Origin: Actinotalea solisilvae
GTDB taxonomy: Bacteria; Actinomycetota; Actinomycetes; Actinomycetales; Cellulomonadaceae
DNA: 64,000 nt
Reading direction: 5' to 3'
NCBI RefSeq assembly: GCF_016464425.1
Contig: NZ_JADDKQ010000009.1
Location: 124,001 to 188,000 of the forward strand
The notes beneath the pieces are model-generated. The model was not told the DNA's origin. It ran no database searches and was given only the letters and a program-made list of their open reading frames with translations. Both the position numbers and the translations under genes were made by a program. Below are positions 14,233 through 22,540 of the stretch, piece after piece (position 1 is the first letter of the stretch; each line of letters opens with the position of its first letter).

Positions 14233-17037
14233 ATGTCCAGGTCCGTCATCGCCGCCGCCGTCGCCGTCGCGACCGCCGGCACCCTGCTGCCGACCGCGGC
14301 CTGGGCGGGCTTCCCCGCCGCACCCGCGCGCACCGACGTGCCCGAGGTCGAGGTCGCCGAGCTCGACCTCGCGGGTGTCGCCCCCGAGGCGCTCGGTGCG
14401 CTGCCGGCCGAGGCGCCGGCGCCGGCCGAGGACACCGGTGGCGTGTCCGCGCAGAGCGCGCCGCAGGACGCCGCCGGGACGGCCGGCGCGCCCGCGCCCG
14501 ACGTCCTCACCGCCGAGCTCGACACCGCCCCCTTCTCGGTCCTCGGGGTCACCTGGGACCCGTCGCCCGAGCTCGAGGGCGTCGTCGTGCGCTACCGCGT
14601 GCGCCAGGCGGACGTCTGGACCGACTGGGAGGCGGTCGGCGCGTCCGACGTCGCGCCCGACGCGAACCGCCAGGAGGCGGCCGACGCGACGACGCGGGGC
14701 GCGACGGACCCGATCGTCGCGATCGACGCCGACGGCGTGCAGCTCTGGGCCGAGGCCGAGCAGGGCACCGTGACCGGCCTCAAGGCCGTCCTCATCGACC
14801 CGGGCGAGAGCGCCGCCGACGCGAACGCGGTCGCCGCGGCCGCCGTGCCGGTGCCCGGGCAGCCGGCGATCGTCTCGCGGGCAGGGTGGGGCGCCGACGA
14901 GTCGCTCAAGACGTGCGTGCCCGACTTCTCGACCTCGATGGACGCGGCCGCGGTGCACCACACCGCGTCGGCCAACGGCTACTCGCAGGACTCGGTGCCC
15001 GGGCTCATCCGCGGCTTCTACGAGTACCACACGCGCGCCGAGGCGGCCGGGGGCCGCGGCTGGTGCGACCTCGGCTACAACTTCCTCGTCGACCGCTTCG
15101 GCACCATCTACGAGGGCCGCGCGGGCGGCATCACGAGCACCGTCGTGGGCGTCCACACGGGCGGCTTCAACAGCCGCACCATCGGCATCGCGGCCATCGG
15201 CGAGTACGGCGCGGCCCTCGTCCCCGACGTCCTCACCAACGCGCTCGCGAGCCTCATCGCGTGGAAGTTCTCGATCCACGGGATCACGGCCGGCACCACC
15301 GTGCAGATGGTCTCGGGCGGCGGGGCGTCGAAGTGGCCCGAGGGCACCGTGGTGAACTTCCCGACCATCTACGGGCACCGCGACGCGCAGCTGACGTCGT
15401 GCCCCGGGCAGAACCTCTACGACCTGCTCCCCTACCTCAACGCGCGCGTCGCGGACCTCGCCAACGCGGCGGTCTCGGTGTCGCCGCGGGGCACCTGGGA
15501 GTCGACGTCGACCACCTCGAGCTCGATCAGCGTCGGGGGCTGGGCCTTCGACCCGGAGACCGCGGCGCCCATCACCGTCGAGGTCCGCGTCAACGGGGCC
15601 CACGTGGCCTCGGTCGCCGCGGACCGCCCCCGCGCCGACATCGGCAGCCAGTTCCCGGCCGTCGGGCCGAACCACGGCTTCGCCGCCACCATCCCCGCGG
15701 CGTCCGGCACCGTGACCGTCTGCGTCGCCGCGGTGAACGTCGGCGAGGGCACCACGGTCTCGCTCGGCTGCCGCAACGTCACGGTCCGCAACAGCGCGCC
15801 CATCGGCGCCGTCGACTCGATCGTCGCGAACGGCACCACCCTGACCGTGTCCGGCTGGACGCTCGACCCCGACACGACCGCGTCCAACGAGGTGCACATC
15901 TACGTCGACGGCGTGGGCGTCTCGCTGCTCGCGAACCAGTCCCGGCCGGACGTCGCCGCGGTCTACAACAAGGGCGACAAGCACGGCTTCAGCTACGCGA
16001 CGCCGGCCGGCCCCGGGGACCACAGCGTGTGCGTCTACGGCATCGACACGGGCGGCGGCGCGAACACCGTCCTCGCGTGCCGCACGGTGTCCTCGGGCGC
16101 TGTGGCCCGCACCGCTCCCATCGGCGCGATCGAGCAGGTCACGGCGACCAACACGTCGCTCACCGTGACCGGCTGGACGCTCGACCCCGACACGACCGCG
16201 TCGAACCAGGTCCACCTGTACGTCGACGGCGTCGGGACGGCCCTCGTCGCCGACGTGAGCCGCCCCGACCTCGCATCCCGGTACGGCAAGGGCGACAAGC
16301 ACGGGTTCACCTTCACGACGAACGCCCGACCCGGGCCGCACAGCGTGTGCGCGCACGGCATCAACACGGGCCCGGGCGACAACACGCTCCTCGGCTGCCG
16401 GACCATCGTCGTGCCGGACGCGGCGCCGATCGGCGTGATCGACGCGGTCACCACGACGAACACCCAGCTCGCGCTCAGCGGCTGGTCGCTGGACCCCGAC
16501 ACCTCGGCGTCGAACGAGGTGCACATCTACATCGACGGCGTGGGCGTCTCGCTCCTCGCGAACCAGTCCCGGCCCGACGTGGCGGCGGTCTACAACAAGG
16601 GCGACAAGCACGGCTGGTCGTACGTCGTGCCCGCGGCCCCGGGCCGGCACGACCTGTGCGTCTACGGCATCAACACCGCCGCCGGCGCGAACACGCTGCT
16701 CGGCTGCCGGACCGTCGTCGTCCCCGACGCGGCGCCGATCGGCGTCATCGACGCCGTGACGACCTCCGCGGGACGCCTGACGATCACCGGCTGGACGCTG
16801 GACCCGGACACGAGCGCGTCGAACCAGGTGCACATCTACGTCGAGGGCGTGGGGTACTCGCTGTGGGCCGACCGCTCGCGGCCCGACGTCGCGGCGGTCT
16901 ACAACCGCGGCGACAAGCACGGCTACAGCCACAGCGTGGCCGTGCCGGCCGGCTCGCGGAGCGTGTGCGCGTTCGGCATCAACACCGCTGCCGGGGCGAA
17001 CACGCTGCTCGGGTGCCGGACCGTCGTGGTTCCCTGA
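14233..17037 (+). CDS. Secreted PGRP-type N-acetylmuramoyl-L-alanine amidase with repeat tail
   Basis: 934 residues from the ATG at 14233. Signal peptide 1-26 (VIAAAVAVATAGTLLPTAAWA). Residues about 40-205 form a poorly conserved N-terminal part (VRYRVRQADVWTDWE), often seen before actinobacterial PGRP domains. The amidase domain at about 212-405 starts with the typical RAGWGADESL. It carries VHHTAS (zinc ligand His242 or His243), YNFLVDRFGTIYEGRAGG with Tyr282, and GHRDAQLTSCPG with zinc ligands His382 and Cys390. All ligands are present, so it should cleave the peptide-sugar bond of peptidoglycan. Residues 421-519 form a degenerate repeat and 522-934 four clear repeats of about 103 residues (GWTLDPDT, VHIYVDGVG, SRPDVAAVY, GDKHG). 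The same repeat occurs in the lysozyme-like protein at 42.7 kb. Confidence 0.92.
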   Translation: MSRSVIAAAVAVATAGTLLPTAAWAGFPAAPARTDVPEVEVAELDLAGVAPEALGALPAEAPAPAEDTGGVSAQSAPQDAAGTAGAPAPDVLTAELDTAPFSVLGVTWDPSPELEGVVVRYRVRQADVWTDWEAVGASDVAPDANRQEAADATTRGATDPIVAIDADGVQLWAEAEQGTVTGLKAVLIDPGESAADANAVAAAAVPVPGQPAIVSRAGWGADESLKTCVPDFSTSMDAAAVHHTASANGYSQDSVPGLIRGFYEYHTRAEAAGGRGWCDLGYNFLVDRFGTIYEGRAGGITSTVVGVHTGGFNSRTIGIAAIGEYGAALVPDVLTNALASLIAWKFSIHGITAGTTVQMVSGGGASKWPEGTVVNFPTIYGHRDAQLTSCPGQNLYDLLPYLNARVADLANAAVSVSPRGTWESTSTTSSSISVGGWAFDPETAAPITVEVRVNGAHVASVAADRPRADIGSQFPAVGPNHGFAATIPAASGTVTVCVAAVNVGEGTTVSLGCRNVTVRNSAPIGAVDSIVANGTTLTVSGWTLDPDTTASNEVHIYVDGVGVSLLANQSRPDVAAVYNKGDKHGFSYATPAGPGDHSVCVYGIDTGGGANTVLACRTVSSGAVARTAPIGAIEQVTATNTSLTVTGWTLDPDTTASNQVHLYVDGVGTALVADVSRPDLASRYGKGDKHGFTFTTNARPGPHSVCAHGINTGPGDNTLLGCRTIVVPDAAPIGVIDAVTTTNTQLALSGWSLDPDTSASNEVHIYIDGVGVSLLANQSRPDVAAVYNKGDKHGWSYVVPAAPGRHDLCVYGINTAAGANTLLGCRTVVVPDAAPIGVIDAVTTSAGRLTITGWTLDPDTSASNQVHIYVEGVGYSLWADRSRPDVAAVYNRGDKHGYSHSVAVPAGSRSVCAFGINTAAGANTLLGCRTVVVP
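15796..17034 (+). repeat. Four tandem GW-LDPDT repeats in the amidase
   Basis: Units begin at 15796, 16114, 16423 and 16732 (318, 309, 309 and 303 bp). Each encodes A-P-I-G at its start, then G-W-x-L-D-P-D-T, V-H-I/L-Y-V/I-D-G-V-G, R-P-D, G-D-K-H-G and a closing C-R-T-V. Units 1 and 3 are nearly identical in DNA over about 100 bp (15885-15990 against 16509-16615), mostly differing at third codon positions, which suggests a recent internal duplication or gene conversion. Confidence 0.85.
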
Positions 17038-17059
17038 CCCGCCTCGTGAGGTGACCTCC

Positions 17060-17092
17060 CCCGCCAGGACCTGACCGTCCGGTCCTGGCGGG
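17060..17092 (+). terminator. Strong 12-bp hairpin between amidase and rmlA
   Basis: CCCGCCAGGACC (17060-17071), nine-base loop, GGTCCTGGCGGG (17081-17092): a perfect 12-bp stem starting 22 bp after the amidase stop. It ends only 18 bp before the first rmlA ATG, leaving no room for a conventional promoter after it, so rmlA transcription must begin within or very near this hairpin. Confidence 0.75.
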
Positions 17093-17110
17093 ACCCCCGC
17101 ATGGGCAACA

Positions 17111-17989
17111 ATGGGGATCATGCGCGGAATCATCCTGGCCGGCGGGTCCGGCACCCGGCTGCACCCCATCACGCAGGGCGTGAGCAAGCAGCTCGTCCCG
17201 GTGTACGACAAGCCGATGATCTACTACCCGCTGTCGACCCTCATGCTTGCCGGCATCCGGGACGTGCTCGTCATCACGACGCCGCACGACGCCGAGCAGT
17301 TCCACCGCCTCCTGGGGGACGGGTCCCAGTTCGGGATCTCGATCTCCTACCAGGTCCAGGAGGTCCCCAACGGCCTCGCGCAGGCCTTCGTGCTCGGCGC
17401 CGACTTCGTCGGGACGGACTCGGCCGCGCTCGTGCTCGGCGACAACATCTTCTACGGCGGCGGCCTCGGCTCGCGGCTCCAGCGCTTCTCCGAGATCGAC
17501 GGCGGCGCCGTCTTCGCCTACCGCGTCGCGGACCCGACGGCGTACGGCGTCGTGGAGTTCGACGAGACCGGCAAGGCGCTCTCGCTCGAGGAGAAGCCCA
17601 CGAAGCCCAAGAGCAGCTACGCCGTGCCGGGCCTCTACTTCTACGACAACGACGTCATCGCGATCGCCCGCGACCTCGAGCCCTCGGCGCGCGGCGAGTA
17701 CGAGATCACCGACGTCAACCGCGTGTACCTGGAGCAGGGCCGCCTGCAGGTCGAGGTGCTCCCCCGCGGGACCGCGTGGCTCGACACGGGCACGTTCGAC
17801 TCGCTGCTCGAGGCCTCGGACTTCGTCCGGACCGTCGAGCACCGGCAGGGCCTCAAGATCGGCTCGCCCGAGGAGGTCGCGTGGCGCCAGGGCTTCCTGT
17901 CCGACGACGAGCTGCGCGAGCGCGCCGAGAAGCTCGTGAAGTCCGGCTACGGGACGTACCTGCTGGGGCTCATCGAGCTCGGCGGCTGA
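17111..17989 (+). CDS. rmlA: Glucose-1-phosphate thymidylyltransferase
   Basis: 292 residues from the ATG at 17111, or 289 from the ATG at 17120, which gives the usual start [16 protein letters not shown]. The nucleotide-binding G-x-G-T-R-L signature, [25 protein letters not shown] and [14 protein letters not shown] are typical of RmlA/RfbA. The enzyme makes dTDP-glucose from glucose-1-phosphate and dTTP, the first step to dTDP-L-rhamnose and to dTDP-4-keto-6-deoxy sugars used by aminotransferases. rmlB, rmlC and rmlD are elsewhere in the window on separate transcripts. No good ribosome site is visible; the AACAAT at 17106-17111 could be a -10 box giving a leaderless mRNA starting at the ATG at 17120. 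Function is very secure, the exact start less so. Confidence 0.96.
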   Translation: MGIMRGIILAGGSGTRLHPITQGVSKQLVPVYDKPMIYYPLSTLMLAGIRDVLVITTPHDAEQFHRLLGDGSQFGISISYQVQEVPNGLAQAFVLGADFVGTDSAALVLGDNIFYGGGLGSRLQRFSEIDGGAVFAYRVADPTAYGVVEFDETGKALSLEEKPTKPKSSYAVPGLYFYDNDVIAIARDLEPSARGEYEITDVNRVYLEQGRLQVEVLPRGTAWLDTGTFDSLLEASDFVRTVEHRQGLKIGSPEEVAWRQGFLSDDELRERAEKLVKSGYGTYLLGLIELGG

Positions 17990-17993
17990 GCGG

Positions 17994-18683
17994 ATGCGCC
18001 TCAGCCGCCTGCGGGACGAGGTCGCCGAGGTCCTGGACGAGATCCCGATCGACTTCGGAGGCGGCTGCAGCCTCTCCAAGGGCACCGTGCTCGCGGACCT
18101 CCTCGTCTCGCACCGCATCACGCGCTCGGTGGACATCGGCGTCTACCGGGGACGGTCGTTCTTCCCGCAGGCCGTCGCGCACCGGCACACCGGCGGTGTC
18201 GTCCACGGCGTCGACCCGTACTCGAGCGCCGAGGCGCACGAGGTCGACCACCCCGAGCTGGCCGAGCAGATCGACCAGTTCGTCCGCACGACGGACTTCG
18301 ACGCGGTGCACGACACGGTCGACGCCATGCGCCACCGCTTCGGGCTCGCGGAGCACGCCCGGATCGTCCGCGCGACGTCGCACGACGCCGCGCGCGTCCT
18401 CGAGGGGCCGTTCGGTCTCGTCCACATCGACGGGAACCACGACACGGCACCCGTGATGCAGGACGTCCGGGACTACGTCCCGCTGCTCGCGCCCGGCGGG
18501 TTCCTGGTCATGGACGACATCTCCTGGACGTCCGTGAAGCCCGCCGTCGACCTCGTCAGCACGCAGATGACGCTGCTCTACGCCCGGGTCGACACGTTCA
18601 ACGACTACGCGGTCTTCTGGAACGGGTCGGGACGCCGCAAGCACCTCCTGCGCGCCAGGGTCGCCGCGGCCGGCGAGGGCTGA
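17994..18683 (+). CDS. Class I methyltransferase (Methyltransf_24 type)
   Basis: 229 residues, starting 4 bp after rmlA and so co-transcribed with it. SVDIGVYRGRSFFPQA (about 45-60) replaces the classical glycine-rich motif I, as in the O-methyltransferases that act on macrocin and sugar substrates. GVDPYSS and FGLVHIDGNHDTAPVMQD (about 138-155) carry the acidic metal/SAM region, and LAPGGFLVMDDISW follows. Predicted to O-methylate a sugar nucleotide or a glycan residue in the cytoplasm. The acceptor is not known. Coupling to rmlA suggests a deoxysugar, but that is inference. A bidirectional hairpin follows the stop. Confidence 0.75.
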   Translation: MRLSRLRDEVAEVLDEIPIDFGGGCSLSKGTVLADLLVSHRITRSVDIGVYRGRSFFPQAVAHRHTGGVVHGVDPYSSAEAHEVDHPELAEQIDQFVRTTDFDAVHDTVDAMRHRFGLAEHARIVRATSHDAARVLEGPFGLVHIDGNHDTAPVMQDVRDYVPLLAPGGFLVMDDISWTSVKPAVDLVSTQMTLLYARVDTFNDYAVFWNGSGRRKHLLRARVAAAGEG

Positions 18684-18692
18684 CACGGCGGC

Positions 18693-18716
18693 GGGACCGG
18701 CGGCGAGGCCGGTCCC
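18693..18716. terminator. Bidirectional terminator between convergent genes
   Basis: GGGACCGGC (18693-18701), loop GGCGAG, GCCGGTCCC (18708-18716): a perfect 9-bp stem in the 43-bp gap between the rightward methyltransferase and the leftward acetyltransferase. Confidence 0.75.
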
Positions 18717-18726
18717 GAGGAGCCCG

Positions 18727-19380
18727 TCACCGGATCGTGCGGAGCCAGTCGTCGAGCACCCTGAGCCGTCGTGCGGGCACCCCTGCGTGCACCTCGAGCG
18801 GAGGCACGTCGCGCACGACGACCGCGCCCGCACCGACGACCGCGCCCGCCCCGACGCGCACACCCTGACGCAGGGTCGCACCGATCCCGACGAAGGCCCC
18901 GTCCCCGATCGTGCACCCGCCCCCCACGTGCGCCCCGGGGCTGATCGTCACGTGGTGGCCCAGCACAGTGTCGTGGCTCAGGGTCGCCCCGATGTTGACC
19001 AGCCCGTGCGCACCTACGACGACGTCGCACGAGAGGACGGCCGTCGGGCCGACGACGGTGCCCGCCCCCAGGCGTGCGGTCGGCGACACCACCGCGCTGT
19101 CCGCGACCACGGTCGCGAGGGCGGTGCCCGGCCAGCGCGCGAGGAGCTCACGCCGCAGGCCGGGGGCGCCCACCGCCGCGACGACCGGGAGCTCGCGGTG
19201 GGCGTCGTCCGGTGAGGTCACGTCCACGAGGCCCGCCGCCGGGTCCACCCACGCCGGGTCGACCGCCAGGAACACGCAGCGGGCGGCCGCGCCCGCCCAC
19301 TCCTGGGTCTCGCGCGCCTGCGCGCCGGCGCCCACGACGCCGTACCGGGTGACGGGCGTGCCGTCGGCGGCGACGATCAC
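18727..19380 (-). CDS. NeuD/PglD-family sugar O/N-acyltransferase
   Basis: 217 residues from a GTG at 19380 that overlaps the previous stop (GTGA). The N-terminal ~90 residues form a Rossmann-like sugar-nucleotide-binding half opening YGVVGAGAQARE. From about residue 105 the sequence falls into hexapeptide repeats of a left-handed beta-helix (GAGTVVGPTAVLS, GAHGLVNIGATLSHDTVLG, GAHVGGGCTIG, GIGATLRQGVRVG), with His in LSHDTVLGHH as the candidate catalytic base, as in PglD. It ends VPARRLRVLDDW. PglD and its relatives N-acetylate UDP-4-amino-4,6-dideoxy sugars; dTDP-linked relatives exist. As last gene of a four-gene run that begins with a sugar aminotransferase, it is likely to acetylate the amino sugar that enzyme makes. 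Substrate is inference. Confidence 0.8.
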   Translation of the reverse strand: MIVAADGTPVTRYGVVGAGAQARETQEWAGAAARCVFLAVDPAWVDPAAGLVDVTSPDDAHRELPVVAAVGAPGLRRELLARWPGTALATVVADSAVVSPTARLGAGTVVGPTAVLSCDVVVGAHGLVNIGATLSHDTVLGHHVTISPGAHVGGGCTIGDGAFVGIGATLRQGVRVGAGAVVGAGAVVVRDVPPLEVHAGVPARRLRVLDDWLRTIR

Positions 19381-20477
19381 CCGAGGTCCCCCCGGAGCAC
19401 GGGCGCCCGCACGTCGAGCTGGCGCGCGGGCGCGTAGACGTGCCGGACCTTGCGCAGCCCGGACTGGGCGACACGCCGGATGCCTCCCGGCTCACGCAGG
19501 AGCCGCACGAGCCGGTCGGCGATCTGGCCGGCGTCCGGCACGACGACGAGCGCGTCGCGCCCGTCACGCAGGAAGCGGCTCTGACGGAACTCGTCCGTCG
19601 CGACCACCATGACGCCGCAGAGCGCGGCCTCGACCGACGACGCGAGCGGGAACCCGTCGAACGCGCCCACGGCGAGCACGCCGGGGCGGTTCGGCGAGAC
19701 GATCGCGTCCATGCCGCCGTAGAGCTCCTGGAGGCGGGCCGACTCGAGCACGCCGTACATCTCGAACAGGTGCTGGTGCCCCGGCGGGAGGTCGGACGCG
19801 TCGAACTGACCGACGACGTGACCGCGCACCGGCAGACCGCGGCGCGCGAGCTCGGGCACGAGCGCCGCGAACTCCGGGAAGCCCTTGTCGGCGCCCGTCA
19901 CCGAGTAGCGGTGCGCGACGAAGCAGAGGTCGAGCGTCTCCTTGTCGACGCCGAAGTAGTTCGTCCGCTCCCCCGGCCCCGGCCGGAAGTACGCGCGGCT
20001 GACGAAGAGACCCTGGAGCTCGCTCGTCGGCACGTGCGGGTACCGTGCGGCGACCATCTCGGCGACCCGCGGCTGGGTCGTGAACAGGTGGCGCAGGAGG
20101 GGCGAGCCGAGCACGCGGTCGAGCTTGGCGAGCGCCTCGTCGGTGCCGTCGAGCCCGCCGCCGGGGTAGAGCGTCAGCACGAAGGGCACGCCGGCGGCGG
20201 TGAGGTCGTCGAGGTAGTACGCCGCGTTGTTGAGGAAGATGAGGTACGCCTGGTCGACGTCCGCGAGGGCCGTCGGGTCGTACGCGTGCACCCGGTCCGC
20301 GAGGTCGGGGTACCGCTCGCCGAAGGCCGCGACGAGCTCGTCGAGCGGCCCGACCGTCGTGCGGACCGACGTCACGAGGTCGGCGCGCAGCAGCTCGGTG
20401 AACTCGGCGACGCGGAAGCCCGACGACAGCACAGGGAAGTGGTCGTCGAGGACGACGGTCCGGCGCTGCTCGGTCAC
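19377..20477 (-). CDS. Glycosyltransferase (GT-B fold, GT4-like)
   Basis: 366 residues from the GTG at 20477, which overlaps the previous stop. It begins RTVVLDDHFPVLSSGFRVAEFTELL, like enzymes that start with a GT-B Rossmann domain, and its C-terminal half has EMYGVLESARLQELYGGMDAIVSPNRPGVLA and DGFPLASSVEAALCGVMVVATD. The latter is the place of the E-x7-E motif of GT4 enzymes, and Glu is present before AALCG. VPFVLTLYPGGGLDG lies at the end of the first domain. Family membership is moderately sure; the sequence is divergent from common GT4s. It is in a tight operon between a two-domain GT2 and the acetyltransferase and should add a sugar to the growing glycan at the cytoplasmic face. Confidence 0.7.
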   Translation of the reverse strand: MTEQRRTVVLDDHFPVLSSGFRVAEFTELLRADLVTSVRTTVGPLDELVAAFGERYPDLADRVHAYDPTALADVDQAYLIFLNNAAYYLDDLTAAGVPFVLTLYPGGGLDGTDEALAKLDRVLGSPLLRHLFTTQPRVAEMVAARYPHVPTSELQGLFVSRAYFRPGPGERTNYFGVDKETLDLCFVAHRYSVTGADKGFPEFAALVPELARRGLPVRGHVVGQFDASDLPPGHQHLFEMYGVLESARLQELYGGMDAIVSPNRPGVLAVGAFDGFPLASSVEAALCGVMVVATDEFRQSRFLRDGRDALVVVPDAGQIADRLVRLLREPGGIRRVAQSGLRKVRHVYAPARQLDVRAPVLRGDLG

Positions 20478-22540
20478 CGCGAGCGGGCGAGGTGGTGACG
20501 GACACGGACGGGCCAGCTGCGGAACGGCGTCCGCCTCATCCGGTCGAGGACGATGAGCAGCAGCGCCCGGGTGGGCACCTTCTCGGCGACGAGCGGCGCG
20601 GCCGGGACCGGGGACGTCAGCGCCGTCCACGGCGCCTCGCCCGAGACCTCGAACCCACGCAGCGCACCGGTCTGCTCGTGGAAGGTGAGGTCGCGGATGC
20701 CCTCGCGCACGCGCAGCAGGCGTGCGCAGCGCTCGTCGCCCAGCAGCTCGTAGAACATCCGCAGCCCGTGGACCTTGTTGATCTGGTGCATGGGGCACGG
20801 GGCGTTGAGCCACAGCAGCATCTCGGCGACCCGGCGGTCCTCGGCCGTGTTGATGACGTCCGACGCCATGACGTCGGCGAAGCCCTCGACGAGCATCTCG
20901 TCCGAGCAGCCCTCGAAGAAGCGCTCCATGACGATGAGGTGCTCGCGGAAGGTGCGCGCGACCGAGACCTCGGTGACGGCGCTCGTGTTCGCGCTCTCCG
21001 TCAGCATGCGGAAGAGGACCAGGTCCTCGGTGTTCATGACGTGGATCGGGTACGCCTTGACGAGCTCGACCCACATCGCGAGGTCGGGCAGCTGACGCAG
21101 GCGGTTGTCGTACAGCCCGTGCTCGAGGTAGAACCGCCGCCGCACGAGGATGCTCGGGTGGCACAGGGCGTTGCCCTTGTCGAAGAAGTACCGCAGCCAC
21201 TGCGCCTGCGAGCGGTTGTGCGAGCGGAACACGTCGTGCCACGGCAGGACGGAGCCGGCCGGCATCGGGCGGCCCTGCTCGTCGACGAACCGCGCGCTCG
21301 TGAACACGGCGCCGAGCTCGGGACGCTCGTCCATGACGGCGAGCTGTCGGCGCAGCTTGTCGGGTGCCCACATGTCGTCGGAGTTGAGCACCGCCACGAA
21401 CTCGCCGCGGGCCTCCTGGATGCCGATGTTGAGCGCCGCGGCACCACCCTGGTTCTCGCCGAGACGGTACGAGCGCATGCGCGGGTCCGAGACGGTCTGG
21501 ATCGCGGCCCACGTGCCGTCCTTGGAGCCGTCGTCGACCACGATGAGCTCGAGGTCGCCGAACGTCTGGTCGAGCACGCTGTTGAGCGCGTCGACGACGA
21601 AGCGCTCGTGGTTGTAGGCCGCGACGACGACGGAGACCCGCGGCGGGCGCGCGGTGACCCGCGGCACCGGGTACCCGAGCGGCGCGGCCGGCTCCGGGCG
21701 CGGCGCGGGGTCCTGGTGCTGCAGGTGGAGGATCTGCCGCTCCACGAGCCGCAGGTTCTGCTGGAGCGGCAGGGCGAGCCGCTCGCCGAAGATCTCCATG
21801 TACTGCGGGATGAGCCCGTGCAGCTGGTCGAGCCGGTCGAGCTCGGACTTCCCCGACCAGTGGCCGCGCGAGTGCGTCCGGTACATGGTCATCGCCTGCG
21901 GCAGGAAGCCGGCGTCGCCGAACTCGGTCACCGCCATCCCGATGGCCCAGTCGAAGCTCACGCGCTCGAAGACCTCGGGCGAGATCCGCTGCAGGCACGC
22001 CGTGCGGTACATGCAGGCGCTGAAGGTCGCGAACCAGTTCATCGTCGCGAGCTCGGCGCTGGTCACGCGGCTGAGGTGGCGGTCCGAGCCCATGAGGGGG
22101 ACGACGTGCCCGTCCTCGGCGTCCGAGTCGTAGAGCACGACGCGGCACGCGACCATGGCGAGGTCAGCGTGCTGGTCCAGCACGTCGGCCTGCCGCTCGA
22201 GCTTGTCGGCGGCGATCCACTGGTCGTCGCCCTCGAGCACGGCGACGTAGGTGCCGCGGCACGCCGCGAGGCCCCGCCAGTAGTTCTTCGTGATCCCGAG
22301 GTTCCCCACCGGGGGCAGGACGACGACGCGCAGCTCCGGGCGGTCCGCGACCCACCGCTCGATGATCTCGGTCGTCCCGTCCGTCGAGCTGTCGTCCGCG
22401 ACGACGATCTCGATCGGACGACCGGTCACCTGGGCCGCGATCGAGTCGAGAGCGCTCTCAACGTACGCGGCGTGGTTGTAGGTGACGAGCAGGACGCTGA
22501 TCGCGGGAGGCGACTCCTGGTGCCGGACGGCCGTCGTCAC
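20474..22540 (-). CDS. Two-domain family 2 glycosyltransferase
   Basis: 688 residues from a GTG overlapping the previous stop. It contains two GT-A domains. The first (about 12-230) has ISVLLVTYNHAAYVESAL, VADDSSTDGT and LEGDDQWIAADKL. The second (about 300-510) has VSVVVAAYNHERFVVDAL, VVDDGSKDGT, NQGGAAALNIGI and LNSDDMWAPDKL. Both keep the nucleotide-binding and the metal-binding acidic residues, so both could be active, as in the bifunctional polymerising GT2s of capsule systems. Residues about 510-688 carry no recognised domain. Two active sites would let one protein add two sugars in alternation. The sugars are not predictable. It lies in a coupled operon with the aminotransferase upstream and the GT-B enzyme downstream. 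Confidence 0.88.
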   Translation of the reverse strand: MTTAVRHQESPPAISVLLVTYNHAAYVESALDSIAAQVTGRPIEIVVADDSSTDGTTEIIERWVADRPELRVVVLPPVGNLGITKNYWRGLAACRGTYVAVLEGDDQWIAADKLERQADVLDQHADLAMVACRVVLYDSDAEDGHVVPLMGSDRHLSRVTSAELATMNWFATFSACMYRTACLQRISPEVFERVSFDWAIGMAVTEFGDAGFLPQAMTMYRTHSRGHWSGKSELDRLDQLHGLIPQYMEIFGERLALPLQQNLRLVERQILHLQHQDPAPRPEPAAPLGYPVPRVTARPPRVSVVVAAYNHERFVVDALNSVLDQTFGDLELIVVDDGSKDGTWAAIQTVSDPRMRSYRLGENQGGAAALNIGIQEARGEFVAVLNSDDMWAPDKLRRQLAVMDERPELGAVFTSARFVDEQGRPMPAGSVLPWHDVFRSHNRSQAQWLRYFFDKGNALCHPSILVRRRFYLEHGLYDNRLRQLPDLAMWVELVKAYPIHVMNTEDLVLFRMLTESANTSAVTEVSVARTFREHLIVMERFFEGCSDEMLVEGFADVMASDVINTAEDRRVAEMLLWLNAPCPMHQINKVHGLRMFYELLGDERCARLLRVREGIRDLTFHEQTGALRGFEVSGEAPWTALTSPVPAAPLVAEKVPTRALLLIVLDRMRRTPFRSWPVRVRHHLARSR

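Noticed and set aside
15796..17034. Regular ~309-bp repeats considered as a CRISPR or mobile element
   Set aside because: The repeats are in frame, too long and too diverged for CRISPR, and encode a protein domain in a secreted amidase.
14209..17211. 1,000-codon minus-strand frame opposite the amidase
   Set aside because: Its apparent repeats merely mirror the amidase repeats in antisense, and there are no motifs or start signals.
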